Source of the DNA: Thermoanaerobaculia bacterium
Lineage (GTDB): Bacteria > Acidobacteriota > Thermoanaerobaculia > Multivoradales > UBA5704
Direction: 5' to 3'
Assembly: GCA_025937035.1 (NCBI GenBank)
Contig: JAICSG010000107.1
Location: 1-9,288, forward strand
DNA: 9,288 bases
Numbering within the stretch: the first letter of the stretch is position 1; every line of letters starts with the position of its first letter. Positions 1-6,481 of this stretch are shown here, piece after piece. A program made the translations under genes and the position numbers. The notes beneath the pieces are model-generated. The model searched no databases. It saw only the letters and a program-made list of their open reading frames with translations, and had not been told where the DNA came from.

Positions 1-198
1 CCCACCTGGATGATGGTGGACATCCGCTTCGTCGAGAAGTTTCCGGACATCGTGCCGCTCGCGGTGCTCAAGGAGACGCCCGGCCTCCAGGACATGATGG
101 TTACCCAGAAGGGCTCGCGCCTTTCCGTGCAGCCGGTGACCAAAAAGGAGTTCGACGTCGTGCTGAAGCTCGGCCGCAAGGGTGGGTGGACGTCATGA
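1..198 (+). CDS. EVE-domain protein, C-terminal part (5' end outside window)
   Basis: The frame is open from the first base and ends at a TGA at 196-198, so only the last 65 residues are seen. The stretch reading VDIRFVEKFP, followed by PLAVLKETPGL and then GSRLSVQPVT, is the typical C-terminal half of EVE-domain proteins (PUA-like fold, about 140-160 residues). Some members of this fold bind modified bases in DNA or RNA, but most bacterial stand-alone EVE proteins have no proven role. The catalytic or binding pocket cannot be judged because the N-terminal half is missing. The stop overlaps the ATG of the next gene (ATGA at 195-198), which points to translational coupling in one operon. The family call is firm; the function is unknown. 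Confidence 0.85.
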   Translation, partial: PTWMMVDIRFVEKFPDIVPLAVLKETPGLQDMMVTQKGSRLSVQPVTKKEFDVVLKLGRKGGWTS

Positions 199-395
199 GA
201 GAGCACGACGGCTATTGGGCGGACCAGATCGAGATCGAGTGCCCCTATTGCGGCGAACGGGTGGAGATCTCGATCGAGCCGGACGTCTACGGCACCATGG
301 TCCAGGACTGCGAGGTCTGCTGCAACCCCTGGCAGGTGACGATCACCCGCGACCGCTACGGCGACCCGGAGGTGCGGGTGGAGCGGGCACAGTAG
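195..395 (+). CDS. CPXCG-motif cysteine-rich (zinc-ribbon) small protein
   Basis: This 66-residue protein carries CPYCGE at residues 16-21 and a second cysteine group, CEVCC, at 39-43, spaced as in the Cys_rich_CPXG family (about 60-70 residues). The four or five cysteines probably bind one zinc ion. The biological role of the family is not established. I chose the ATG at 195 because it overlaps the upstream stop as ATGA and has a GGTGG-type sequence in front of it; an in-frame GTG at 186 would add three residues. It is followed after 10 bp by a 28-codon membrane peptide gene. A damaged copy of its central 60 bp lies at 1346-1405, which is unusual for so small a gene. Confidence 0.85.
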   Translation: MREHDGYWADQIEIECPYCGERVEISIEPDVYGTMVQDCEVCCNPWQVTITRDRYGDPEVRVERAQ

Positions 396-405
396 GAGAG
401 CTGGT

Positions 406-492
406 ATGGTGACGTCAGGGTTGTTCCTTGTGCTTGTGGTGATGGCTCTGGTGATCGCCGCCCTCGTCCGCTTCCTAATCCGATCAACCTGA
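406..492 (+). CDS. 28-residue single-span membrane micro-protein
   Basis: An ATG at 406 sits 7 bp behind a good Shine-Dalgarno sequence (AGGAG at 394-398, overlapping the preceding stop codon). It opens a 28-codon frame ending in TGA at 490-492. Residues 5-25 are almost wholly hydrophobic (GLFLVLVVMALVIAALV and onward), and two arginines near the C-terminus suggest a single inner-membrane helix. It belongs to the same transcription unit as the CPXCG gene. I do not recognise the family and assign no function. In another frame, directly behind the helix, lies an acidic, codon-biased tail (about 486-536: NLSWKDLLDEEEGPPV, then TAG). A single-base loss may therefore have cut a longer protein of about 43 residues. 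The ribosome binding site and helix make translation plausible, but the size limits confidence. Confidence 0.5.
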   Translation: MVTSGLFLVLVVMALVIAALVRFLIRST

Positions 493-567
493 GCTGGAAG
501 GATCTGCTGGACGAGGAAGAGGGGCCGCCAGTTTAGATCATGCGTCTCTGAGCGGGCGGCTGACTGG

Positions 568-594
568 TTGGAGCGGAGCCAGGGTTGGTATATT
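568..594 (+). promoter_or_regulatory. Candidate sigma70-type promoter of the carbonic anhydrase-like gene
   Basis: TTGGAG at 568-573 and TATATT at 589-594 resemble -35 and -10 boxes. The 15-bp spacer is shorter than the ideal 17. The -10 box lies in a local A+T-rich patch of an otherwise GC-rich region and would start transcription near 601, leaving an untranslated leader of about 20 bases before the ATG at 624. The match is by eye only. Confidence 0.35.
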
Positions 595-623
595 CTCAGG
601 CAAATTACCAAAGGAGAGCCGCG

Positions 624-1334
624 ATGAAGACGTCCGTCTTGCTCGCTGTAGCCCTTGTGCTCTCGGGGTTGCCCCTGGCCGCCGCTGAGGGTCCGACCTG
701 CTCCAACCCGCAGTCGCCGCGGAATATCAGCTCCAAGTCACGACCCTCGCCGTACTTCCTGACCTCGGGCAATTCGATCGTCAGTGATGCCACCCCGGAG
801 TCGCTGGTCTATCTGCCGCGCTCGGGTGGCCCGGCCCAGAAGCTCATGCGCTGCGGCCAGCACTATCATTTCCCCATCGAGAACCGCCAGGGGTGCCAGG
901 GCGAGCCCGCGTCTCTCAAAGGCACGGGGTCCTGCGAGACGGCGCCGGTGAAACCCGGCGATTGGATCGAGATCCATACCGTCTACGCCGCCAAGGTGAA
1001 GAGCGGAGACTGCGATCCCGAAACTCTCGAGTGCTGCGAGGAGGGGCCGTTCCTCGTCCGGGCCTTCGAGGCGAAGGTGACGAAGGATGGCCGGGGCGGG
1101 GCGATCGTGCCGCCGCCCGGGCGCCCTCTGGCCGAGTGGTCCGGCTCGACGACCGGCTGTGAGAAGGAGCCCGGCGAATGCAAGCCGGCGGCCCTGTGGA
1201 GCTTCCGGCTCGGCTGCTCCTTCCGGGTGAGCGAGGAGCAGGTCAAGGCGTTCCACCATCACGATCCGGCCCGTCCGTTGCAGCCGGCGGACCGGGTGAG
1301 CCGCGACCTCACCCTGGTCGTCGCCAAGCCCTGA
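624..1334 (+). CDS. Secreted delta-class carbonic anhydrase-like protein
   Basis: The 236-residue protein begins with a Sec signal peptide (MKTSVLLAVALVLSG..., likely cut after LAAA near residue 21). The mature part starts with C-x3-QSPRNI, like the CxxxGPQTPRDI opening of delta-class carbonic anhydrases. It then shows H80-Y-H82 with E86, and later GDWIEIH with E116 and H118. Two histidines as HxH plus a third in ExH is the zinc-binding pattern of alpha- and delta-type enzymes, which interconvert CO2 and bicarbonate. The usual AEH after HxH reads IEN here (N87), a deviation. Ten cysteines in the mature chain fit disulfides in the periplasm or outside the cell. I chose the ATG at 624 because AAGGAG (611-616) lies 7 bp before it; an upstream in-frame TTG at 585 would put the signal peptide out of place. 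Family fairly sure; activity unproven. Confidence 0.7.
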   Translation: MKTSVLLAVALVLSGLPLAAAEGPTCSNPQSPRNISSKSRPSPYFLTSGNSIVSDATPESLVYLPRSGGPAQKLMRCGQHYHFPIENRQGCQGEPASLKGTGSCETAPVKPGDWIEIHTVYAAKVKSGDCDPETLECCEEGPFLVRAFEAKVTKDGRGGAIVPPPGRPLAEWSGSTTGCEKEPGECKPAALWSFRLGCSFRVSEEQVKAFHHHDPARPLQPADRVSRDLTLVVAKP

Positions 1335-1345
1335 GGTCCGCGCTG

Positions 1346-1405
1346 GCGGAGATCTCGATCGAGCTGGACGTCTACGGCACCATGGTGCAGGACTGCGAGA
1401 TCTTC
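1346..1405 (+). pseudogene. Decayed partial copy of the CPXCG gene (middle part only)
   Basis: Bases 1346-1405 match 261-320, inside the CPXCG gene, at 55 of 60 positions without gaps. The same reading frame gives EISIELDVYGTMVQDCE against EISIEPDVYGTMVQDCE. Similarity stops abruptly on both sides. The first cysteine pair (CPYCG) is absent, and the second cysteine group runs into unrelated sequence (CEIFLWRK). Most of the differences change the amino acid (V to A, P to L, V to I, C to F), as expected without selection. The fragment begins only 11 bp after the stop codon of the carbonic anhydrase-like gene. The frame it sits in runs on to a TGA at 1508-1510 that overlaps the start of the next gene. 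It cannot make a zinc ribbon and is best read as a remnant. Confidence 0.75.
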
Positions 1406-1471
1406 CTGTGGCGGAAAGCGAGCAAGGCATCGAAGCTGCGGGTGGGTAACCAGGACCAGACCACCTGGCTC

Positions 1472-1510
1472 TCAGGGGGAGGCATTATTGTTGCTAAAGC
1501 TCTCCCCTGA
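1472..1510 (+). repeat. Imperfect inverted repeat just before the SGNH hydrolase gene
   Basis: TCAGGGG at 1472-1478 is complementary to CCCCTGA at 1504-1510. Two further pairs (A1480-T1503, G1481-C1502) form if G1479 bulges out, leaving a loop of about 20 bases. No T-tract follows, so it is not a normal intrinsic terminator. The right arm touches the start codon of the following gene, so the stem could hide the start in mRNA. It may also be chance. Confidence 0.3.
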
Positions 1511-2718
1511 TGTCATACCCGGCACGCCACCCGCTCTCCAGGATCGCCCGGCGCGGGGCTCTGGCCCTGCTGAGCAGCCTGCTGGCCCTCGTCCTGGGCG
1601 AGGTTGTCCTGCGCGTCTTCTCGCGGGACGCCTTCTACGTCTGGCCGCCCCATCTGCACCAGGAGCTCCATCCCACTCCCGACGTTCTGCCTGGGGTGAA
1701 CGGCACCTCCCGGTTCGAGATCAACTCGATCGGAATGCGCGGGGACGAGCTGTCCAAAGCCCGGGATTTCCGCATCCTGGCCCTGGGGGGGAGCACCACC
1801 GAATGCCTCTATCTGGATCAGACCGAGGCTTGGCCCCATCTCCTCCAGGAGCGGCTCGGGCCCCGCGCCTGGGTGGGCAACGCCGGCCGGAGCGGCCTCC
1901 ATACACGTCACCACCGGCTCCAGGCCGAGAAGCTCCTCGATCAGCTCCCGCGAATGGAGGCCGTGATCGTCCTCACGGGCGTCAACGACCTGTCCGTGCG
2001 CCTCTCTCAGGACACGGCGTGGAAACCTGCCGACTTCACAGCCCCGAAGGCGCTGTCCGGCCTCATGCAGGAAGCCTTCGCGATCCAGCCTCCGCGGCTC
2101 ATGGACGGTCCGTTCTATAACAAGACGGTCCTCTGGCAGATGGCGAAGAGCCTCGGCCGTACGCTCCAGTCCGGAGGCGCCACCCAGGACGCCCTGGGCC
2201 GGATCTATGAGACCTGGCGCCGGCACCGCCACGAGGCTCTCCGCGTGCGCCAGCGGCTCCCGGACCTCGGCCCCGCCCTGGCGGAGTGCGGGGACAACCT
2301 GCGCGCCATCGCCCGGTCCGCGGCGCTACACCACGCCCGGATCGTCTTCGTCACCCAGCCCTTCCTCTGGCGCGACGACCTCCCGCCGGACCTCCAGCGG
2401 CTGCTGTGGTTGGGCGGCGTCGGCCCCTTCCAGAAGGAAGCCGGCCACGAGTACTACTCGGTCTCCGCCCTGGCCGCCGGCATGGACGCCTACAACCGGA
2501 CCCTCCTCGCCACCTGCCGCCGGATCCCGGGAGCGGTCTGCGTGGACTTGGCGGCCCTGCTCCCCAAGGACACCACAGTTTTCTATGACGATGTCCACTT
2601 CAACGAGGCGGGGAGCCGGCGGGTGGCGGAGATCCTGGCGGAGCGGCTTGCCGCCGCTCCTTTTCAGGGCTCGCCGCCGCCCTCGGCCGCGGGCAGGAGA
2701 GCGATCGTGAGCGAGTAG
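1510..2718 (+). CDS. Membrane-anchored SGNH/GDSL-family hydrolase
   Basis: This 402-residue protein has a short basic N-terminus and one hydrophobic segment (about 17-35), probably a signal anchor that leaves the catalytic domain outside the inner membrane. The SGNH blocks are in order: GGSTTE with nucleophile Ser95 (block I), GNAG with Gly123 and Asn124 (block II), TGVNDL with Asn159 (block III), and YDDVHFN with Asp360 and His363 (block V). The family contains esterases, lipases and polysaccharide O-acetyl or acyl transfer enzymes; the substrate cannot be read from the sequence. The start at 1510 is the first possible one after an in-frame TAA at 1495-1497. It lacks a clear Shine-Dalgarno sequence but overlaps the stop of an upstream open frame as TGATG. 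The Pro/Gly/Arg-rich end (388-402) looks disordered. Family call firm. Confidence 0.9.
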   Translation: MSYPARHPLSRIARRGALALLSSLLALVLGEVVLRVFSRDAFYVWPPHLHQELHPTPDVLPGVNGTSRFEINSIGMRGDELSKARDFRILALGGSTTECLYLDQTEAWPHLLQERLGPRAWVGNAGRSGLHTRHHRLQAEKLLDQLPRMEAVIVLTGVNDLSVRLSQDTAWKPADFTAPKALSGLMQEAFAIQPPRLMDGPFYNKTVLWQMAKSLGRTLQSGGATQDALGRIYETWRRHRHEALRVRQRLPDLGPALAECGDNLRAIARSAALHHARIVFVTQPFLWRDDLPPDLQRLLWLGGVGPFQKEAGHEYYSVSALAAGMDAYNRTLLATCRRIPGAVCVDLAALLPKDTTVFYDDVHFNEAGSRRVAEILAERLAAAPFQGSPPPSAAGRRAIVSE

Positions 2719-2782
2719 CGGGGCCACACAGGGCCGCCCCTACGAATTCGTTGAGGGGACGGGAGAGGGGCAGGGGTGAGGG
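2719..2782. repeat. REP-like GC-rich palindrome between convergent genes
   Basis: The 64-bp spacer between the SGNH gene and the LytTR gene holds a hairpin: GGCC at 2722-2725 pairs with GGCC at 2732-2735 across ACACAG, extended by GG/CC over one bulged G. It is followed by a purine-rich run, GAGGGGACGGGAGAGGGG. On the other strand these read GTAGGGGCGGCCC and CCCCTCTCCCGTCCCC, motifs that recur between genes of many environmental bacteria as REP-like elements. The place, between two facing 3' ends, suits a bidirectional terminator or mRNA-end stabiliser. There is only one copy in the window, so its repeat nature is inferred from memory of similar motifs. Confidence 0.4.
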
Positions 2783-3250
2783 TTATCCTGTAAGGGCCTC
2801 CTCCAGCCGGTCCCTGCACCCGCGGCTGAGCGGCAGCTTCTTGCCGCTCTTGAGCACCACCACGAAATCGCCGTGGGGGCTGGGCTTGAGCTCGCGGACG
2901 GCCGCGAGGTTGACGATGGCCGAGCGGTGGATGCGCAGGAAGCGGTCGCCGGGCAGCTTTGCTTCCACTCCCGACATGGTGTCGCGCAGGAGGTGGGATT
3001 CACCGTTGGCATTCAGGCGGACGTAGTTGCCTGCGGCCTCGATCCATTCGATCTCCTCGGGGGCGAGGAAGAGGACCTGTCCGTTGTTGCGGACGGCCAG
3101 CCGCTGGAAGGTGGGGGGCTCGGGCTGTGGCGGCCCCAGGAGCACGGCGAGCTGGCGCTGGAGGCCGGCCGCCGCGGCGAGCAGCTCGGCCAGGCGCCGC
3201 TCGCGGAAATCGTCTTCGACGTTCGCGCCGCGAAAACTCATTGGATTCAT
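2783..3250 (-). CDS. LytTR-type DNA-binding regulator without receiver domain
   Basis: The 155-residue protein ends in a full LytTR domain (about 55-152): FLAPEEIEWIEAAGNYVRL, then FLRIHRSAIVNL and GDFVVVLKSGKKLPLSR are the conserved strands of the family, which binds direct repeats in promoters. The usual N-terminal receiver domain is missing. In its place are about 50 residues with an Ala/Leu/Arg-rich helix (14-38), perhaps for dimerisation, and a Pro-rich linker (40-46). How it senses a signal is therefore unclear. The ATG at 3250 has AGAGGAA about 10 bp upstream; a second ATG three codons in is possible. It lies downstream of the TonB receptor gene on the same strand, but a terminator separates them, so it probably has its own promoter (none obvious to me). 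Its targets are unknown; the receptor is a natural candidate. Confidence 0.88.
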   Translation of the reverse strand: MNPMSFRGANVEDDFRERRLAELLAAAAGLQRQLAVLLGPPQPEPPTFQRLAVRNNGQVLFLAPEEIEWIEAAGNYVRLNANGESHLLRDTMSGVEAKLPGDRFLRIHRSAIVNLAAVRELKPSPHGDFVVVLKSGKKLPLSRGCRDRLEEALTG

Positions 3251-3294
3251 ATCAGATTCGTTCCTCTTCGCCCTCGCTCCAAGAGACCCTCAGG

Positions 3295-3326
3295 AAAAAG
3301 GGCCGCCGGAGTGGGCCTCCGGCGGC
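3295..3326 (-). terminator. Intrinsic terminator of the TonB-dependent receptor gene
   Basis: A perfect 10-bp stem (GCCGCCGGAG at 3302-3311 with CTCCGGCGGC at 3317-3326) has a 5-base loop. Read on the minus strand it is followed by CCTTTTTCC. It begins about 36 bp after the receptor's stop codon. This is a textbook Rho-independent terminator and separates the receptor transcript from the LytTR gene beyond it. Confidence 0.85.
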
Positions 3327-3362
3327 GGACATGGAGGATGCACCTGAGTGCTCTAAAAAACC

Positions 3363-6323
3363 TTACCGAAGCGTGACCCGCGCGCCGAGCCGGAAGACGC
3401 GGGGGCTCAGCACCTCCAGCACGTATCCCGAGTTGCTCCGGCCGAGCACGCCCTGACGCTGGAGGACGTACGACTCGTTGAGGGCGTTGAAGACGTCCAA
3501 CCCCAGATTGAGGCCGACCTGGCTGAAGCTGAATTCCTTCTCCACCCGCAGGTTGACCACGTGGATGTCCGGATAGCGGAAGGCGTCCGGCGAGGAGTCG
3601 ACCGGAACGTCGAGGCCGGCGGCGGCGTTGTCGGAGATCGTGGTGCGGAAGATCCGCTGGACGTAGCGGACCGGATACCCCTGCCGGCCGGTCAGGTTCG
3701 CGGCGACGTTGAACCCCCAGGGGTGGTCGGGCGCGATCTGATAGAGGCCGTTCAGGCTATAGGACCACTTGCTGTTGATGAACACGTTCCCCTTCGGCCC
3801 CGAGGCGGTGCCGGAGCCCTGCAGAACCTCGGTGCCGTCGACCACGCCGCCGGCGATGGTGTCGGTCGGGTCCTGGTTCTCGCTGGCGGGGATGCGCCAC
3901 CGCCAATCCTGCCAGGAGACGTTGCCGCGCATCATCCAGCGGTTGGAGAGCCGCTTGTCGAAGGTGAGCGAAGCGCCCTTGAACTCCTGCTCGCGATCGC
4001 CGTTGGTCAGGAAGAAGCCGTTGCGCGTGGTCACCCCGGGCCGCAGCTCCCAGTAGTGGACGGTGTAGGTGTGGCCGTCCGGCGCGGTGACGGTGACCGG
4101 ATCGGCTTCGACGTAGTCGCTGCGTTGCGCGGGCCGGCCGACCGAGCCGAGGAACGCCGGATCGTAAGGATTGTCGGTGTCGAAGACGAGCCGCTGGGCG
4201 TCGAGGATGCCGTGCGTCTTGCGATAGGTGAGATTGAGGCCGACCACGAAGTCGGGCAGCAGGGCGTGCTCGGCGCCGAGCAGCAGCTCGTCGGTGATCG
4301 GGGCGCTGAGGTGGGCGCTCACCGCGCTGGACTGCAGCGGCTGGAGGGTGATCGGGTTGACGTTGCCGCTCGGCGGCGCGATCTCCGGCCCGAGGTCGCC
4401 CGGATCCAGCGTGGGACCGCCGTTGTTGTTGGAAAGGAAATACCGGTAGGAGGCGCCCGCGATCGGGTTGAGGAAGCCCGCGGTGCCGTTGCCGAGCTGG
4501 TCGGCGAAGCGCGAGTAGCTCGCGCGCAGGAGGGTCTTGCGCTGCGCGCCGAGGGCGTAGGTCAGGCCGACCCGGGGGGTGATGTTGGTCCAGGTGAAGC
4601 CGGCGTCCTGACCTCCGTAGTGGATCTCGGGCAGAAGCTCCGGGAACACCGGGTTGGCCCCCACCGTGGAGGCGAGGCTCTTGCCCCCCTGCCGGTCGTA
4701 CCGCAGGCCGATATTGGCGGTGAGATTGCCCCGGGACACCGTATCCTGAAGGTAGGCGCTGGTGTATTCGGTCTTCGTCTTCGGGCGGGCGTCACGGGTG
4801 ATCGCCAGCAGGTTGACGTCCGGCGCCAGCGCGATCTCGAGGCCGCCCGCCTGGAAGCTGAAGAGCGACGACTGCTCGGCCGTGCGGTAGGCCGCGCCGT
4901 ACTTCAGCTCGTTGGAGAGGCTGCCGAGGTTGAAGAAGTTGGCGGCGTCCGCCTTGGCCTGCCGCTGCGGGCGCTCGATCTGGTTGAGGAAGAAGCTGTT
5001 GTGCCAGACCTGGTTGAGATCGCGGTAGGCCAGCGCGTCGCCCCCCTGGGGGACGAGTTGGAACCCGCCGTTGACCACCGAGTACATGCCCGTCAGATAG
5101 AAGTTGCTGCCGATGATCTGGGTATCCTCGGCTTTATAACCGGTGGGTGACGCACCGAATTTTGACTGGTTCCAGGTGGTCTCCTGCGGGCGCAGCGGAC
5201 CGGCGTTGCGGCCAATCTTGATCTTGTCGCCGTTGAAGGCGAAGAGGGTCGCCGAGTTGGCGGGCGTGACCTGGGCGTTGAGCTTGCCGTTCCAATCCTT
5301 GAGCGTCGTCCGATCGCTGAAGTCGCTGATCGTCAGGAGATCGACCTGCTGCCTGGAGTAGGAGCCCCAGATCCAGAGGCGGTCCTTGAGGATCGGTCCG
5401 CCGAGCTCGGCGCCGTATTCCTGATTCTTGTCGATGCGGTTCCCCTGCTTGAAGGCGGTCTGGGCGTGGTTGCCGTTCCAGGGGCCCGCCTGGCCGAGGT
5501 CGGAGCGGTTGATGTTGAGGTCCCCTTGAGTGCTCTTGTCGTCGACGTAGTAGCGGCCGGAGCCGCGCCAGTCGTTGGTGCCCCGCTTGGTCACCATGTT
5601 GAGGACCACGCCGCCGGTGGCGATCGAGGCGTCGCTGCCCCCCGTCGTCACCTGCATCTCCTCGAAGGCATCGAAGTCGTAATAGGTGGGCGAGGAGCCC
5701 AGGGCGGCCATGTCGGTGATCACCATGCCGTCCACCGACCAGATGGCCTGATCGCCGGCGGAGCCCGGGCCGGTGTAGGAAGCCTGCTGGCCGCTCTCGT
5801 TGCCGCCCACGTTGATGCGGTCGGTGAGCACGCCCGGCGTGGACGCGAGGACCGACCAGGGATCGCGCGGCGTGGGGACCTTCTCGAGGTCGGTCAGGGT
5901 GACGGTCTGGCCGGGCCCTTGCCGCTGGGGATCGAGCAGCGGGATCTCCGAGCCGGTCTTGACGAGGATGTCGCCCGTGAACGCCGGCTGGATCGCCATC
6001 TCGACGTTGGTGTTGCGTCCGAGGTTCACGGTGACCCCCTGCTGCTCGAGCGGGTTGAACCCTTCGAGCTCCGCCTTGAGGGCATAGCTCCCTGGCGAGA
6101 GGCCGAGGAAGTGGAACTTGCCCTGGGCGTCGGTGGTCTGGATCAGGGGGGCTCCGGCGCCGGTCAGGGTCACGGTGACCCCCGGGATCGGCGAGCGGTC
6201 GTCGCCGCTCACCACCGTGCCGTAGACGTTGCCGCTCTGCACCTGGGCCAGCACCGGCAAGGCGAGGACCAGCAGCAGGACGACGAGGTAAAGCGCGCGC
6301 TTCGAAAGCGAATGCAAAATCAT
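3363..6323 (-). CDS. TonB-dependent receptor with N-terminal carboxypeptidase-regulatory domain (Oar-like)
   Basis: The 986-residue protein starts with a signal peptide (hydrophobic core about 11-25, likely cut after ALPVLA at 26). Next is a carboxypeptidase-regulatory-like beta-sandwich (about 31-112; VYGTVVSGDDRSPIPGVTV, then GKFHFLGLSPGSY). A plug domain follows (about 118-250) with WSVDGM and GGVVLNMVTKRGTN, then a long beta-barrel. It should be an outer-membrane channel that imports a substrate with energy from TonB, as in Oar-type and SusC-like receptors; the substrate cannot be inferred. No SusD-like gene is beside it. The barrel ends in VFRLGARVTLR, without the common terminal Phe. 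The ATG at 6323 follows AAGGAGG with a 9-bp gap. A strong terminator lies behind the gene. A stretch such as DILVKTG (118-124) may be the TonB box, but this is uncertain. Confidence 0.92.
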   Translation of the reverse strand: MILHSLSKRALYLVVLLLVLALPVLAQVQSGNVYGTVVSGDDRSPIPGVTVTLTGAGAPLIQTTDAQGKFHFLGLSPGSYALKAELEGFNPLEQQGVTVNLGRNTNVEMAIQPAFTGDILVKTGSEIPLLDPQRQGPGQTVTLTDLEKVPTPRDPWSVLASTPGVLTDRINVGGNESGQQASYTGPGSAGDQAIWSVDGMVITDMAALGSSPTYYDFDAFEEMQVTTGGSDASIATGGVVLNMVTKRGTNDWRGSGRYYVDDKSTQGDLNINRSDLGQAGPWNGNHAQTAFKQGNRIDKNQEYGAELGGPILKDRLWIWGSYSRQQVDLLTISDFSDRTTLKDWNGKLNAQVTPANSATLFAFNGDKIKIGRNAGPLRPQETTWNQSKFGASPTGYKAEDTQIIGSNFYLTGMYSVVNGGFQLVPQGGDALAYRDLNQVWHNSFFLNQIERPQRQAKADAANFFNLGSLSNELKYGAAYRTAEQSSLFSFQAGGLEIALAPDVNLLAITRDARPKTKTEYTSAYLQDTVSRGNLTANIGLRYDRQGGKSLASTVGANPVFPELLPEIHYGGQDAGFTWTNITPRVGLTYALGAQRKTLLRASYSRFADQLGNGTAGFLNPIAGASYRYFLSNNNGGPTLDPGDLGPEIAPPSGNVNPITLQPLQSSAVSAHLSAPITDELLLGAEHALLPDFVVGLNLTYRKTHGILDAQRLVFDTDNPYDPAFLGSVGRPAQRSDYVEADPVTVTAPDGHTYTVHYWELRPGVTTRNGFFLTNGDREQEFKGASLTFDKRLSNRWMMRGNVSWQDWRWRIPASENQDPTDTIAGGVVDGTEVLQGSGTASGPKGNVFINSKWSYSLNGLYQIAPDHPWGFNVAANLTGRQGYPVRYVQRIFRTTISDNAAAGLDVPVDSSPDAFRYPDIHVVNLRVEKEFSFSQVGLNLGLDVFNALNESYVLQRQGVLGRSNSGYVLEVLSPRVFRLGARVTLR

Positions 6324-6481
6324 GAGATCAAACCTCCTTGTCGAAAACCCGTTGAGGTCGTACAGGGTCTCGGGTACACCTCTTCTTCGTCAGCCGCCGG
6401 CCTCACCTCCTTCCGATTCCAATCAACCTTCGCGAGCCCTGCTAGAGCAAGCGTTGTGCCGCCCGTCTCGGGAGGAGATAA

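Noticed and set aside
738..1430. Minus-strand open frame of 230 codons
   Set aside because: It is antisense to the signal-peptide-bearing carbonic anhydrase-like gene and has no recognisable motif.
3561..5150. Long plus-strand open frame (529 codons) across the receptor gene
   Set aside because: It is antisense to the TonB receptor, has the Val/Gly/Arg/Glu-rich composition of a GC-rich shadow frame and shows no domain.
6367..6472. Direct repeat GTCTCGGG at 6367 and 6465
   Set aside because: Eight bases in GC-rich DNA with no shared flank and no relation to a promoter; probably chance.
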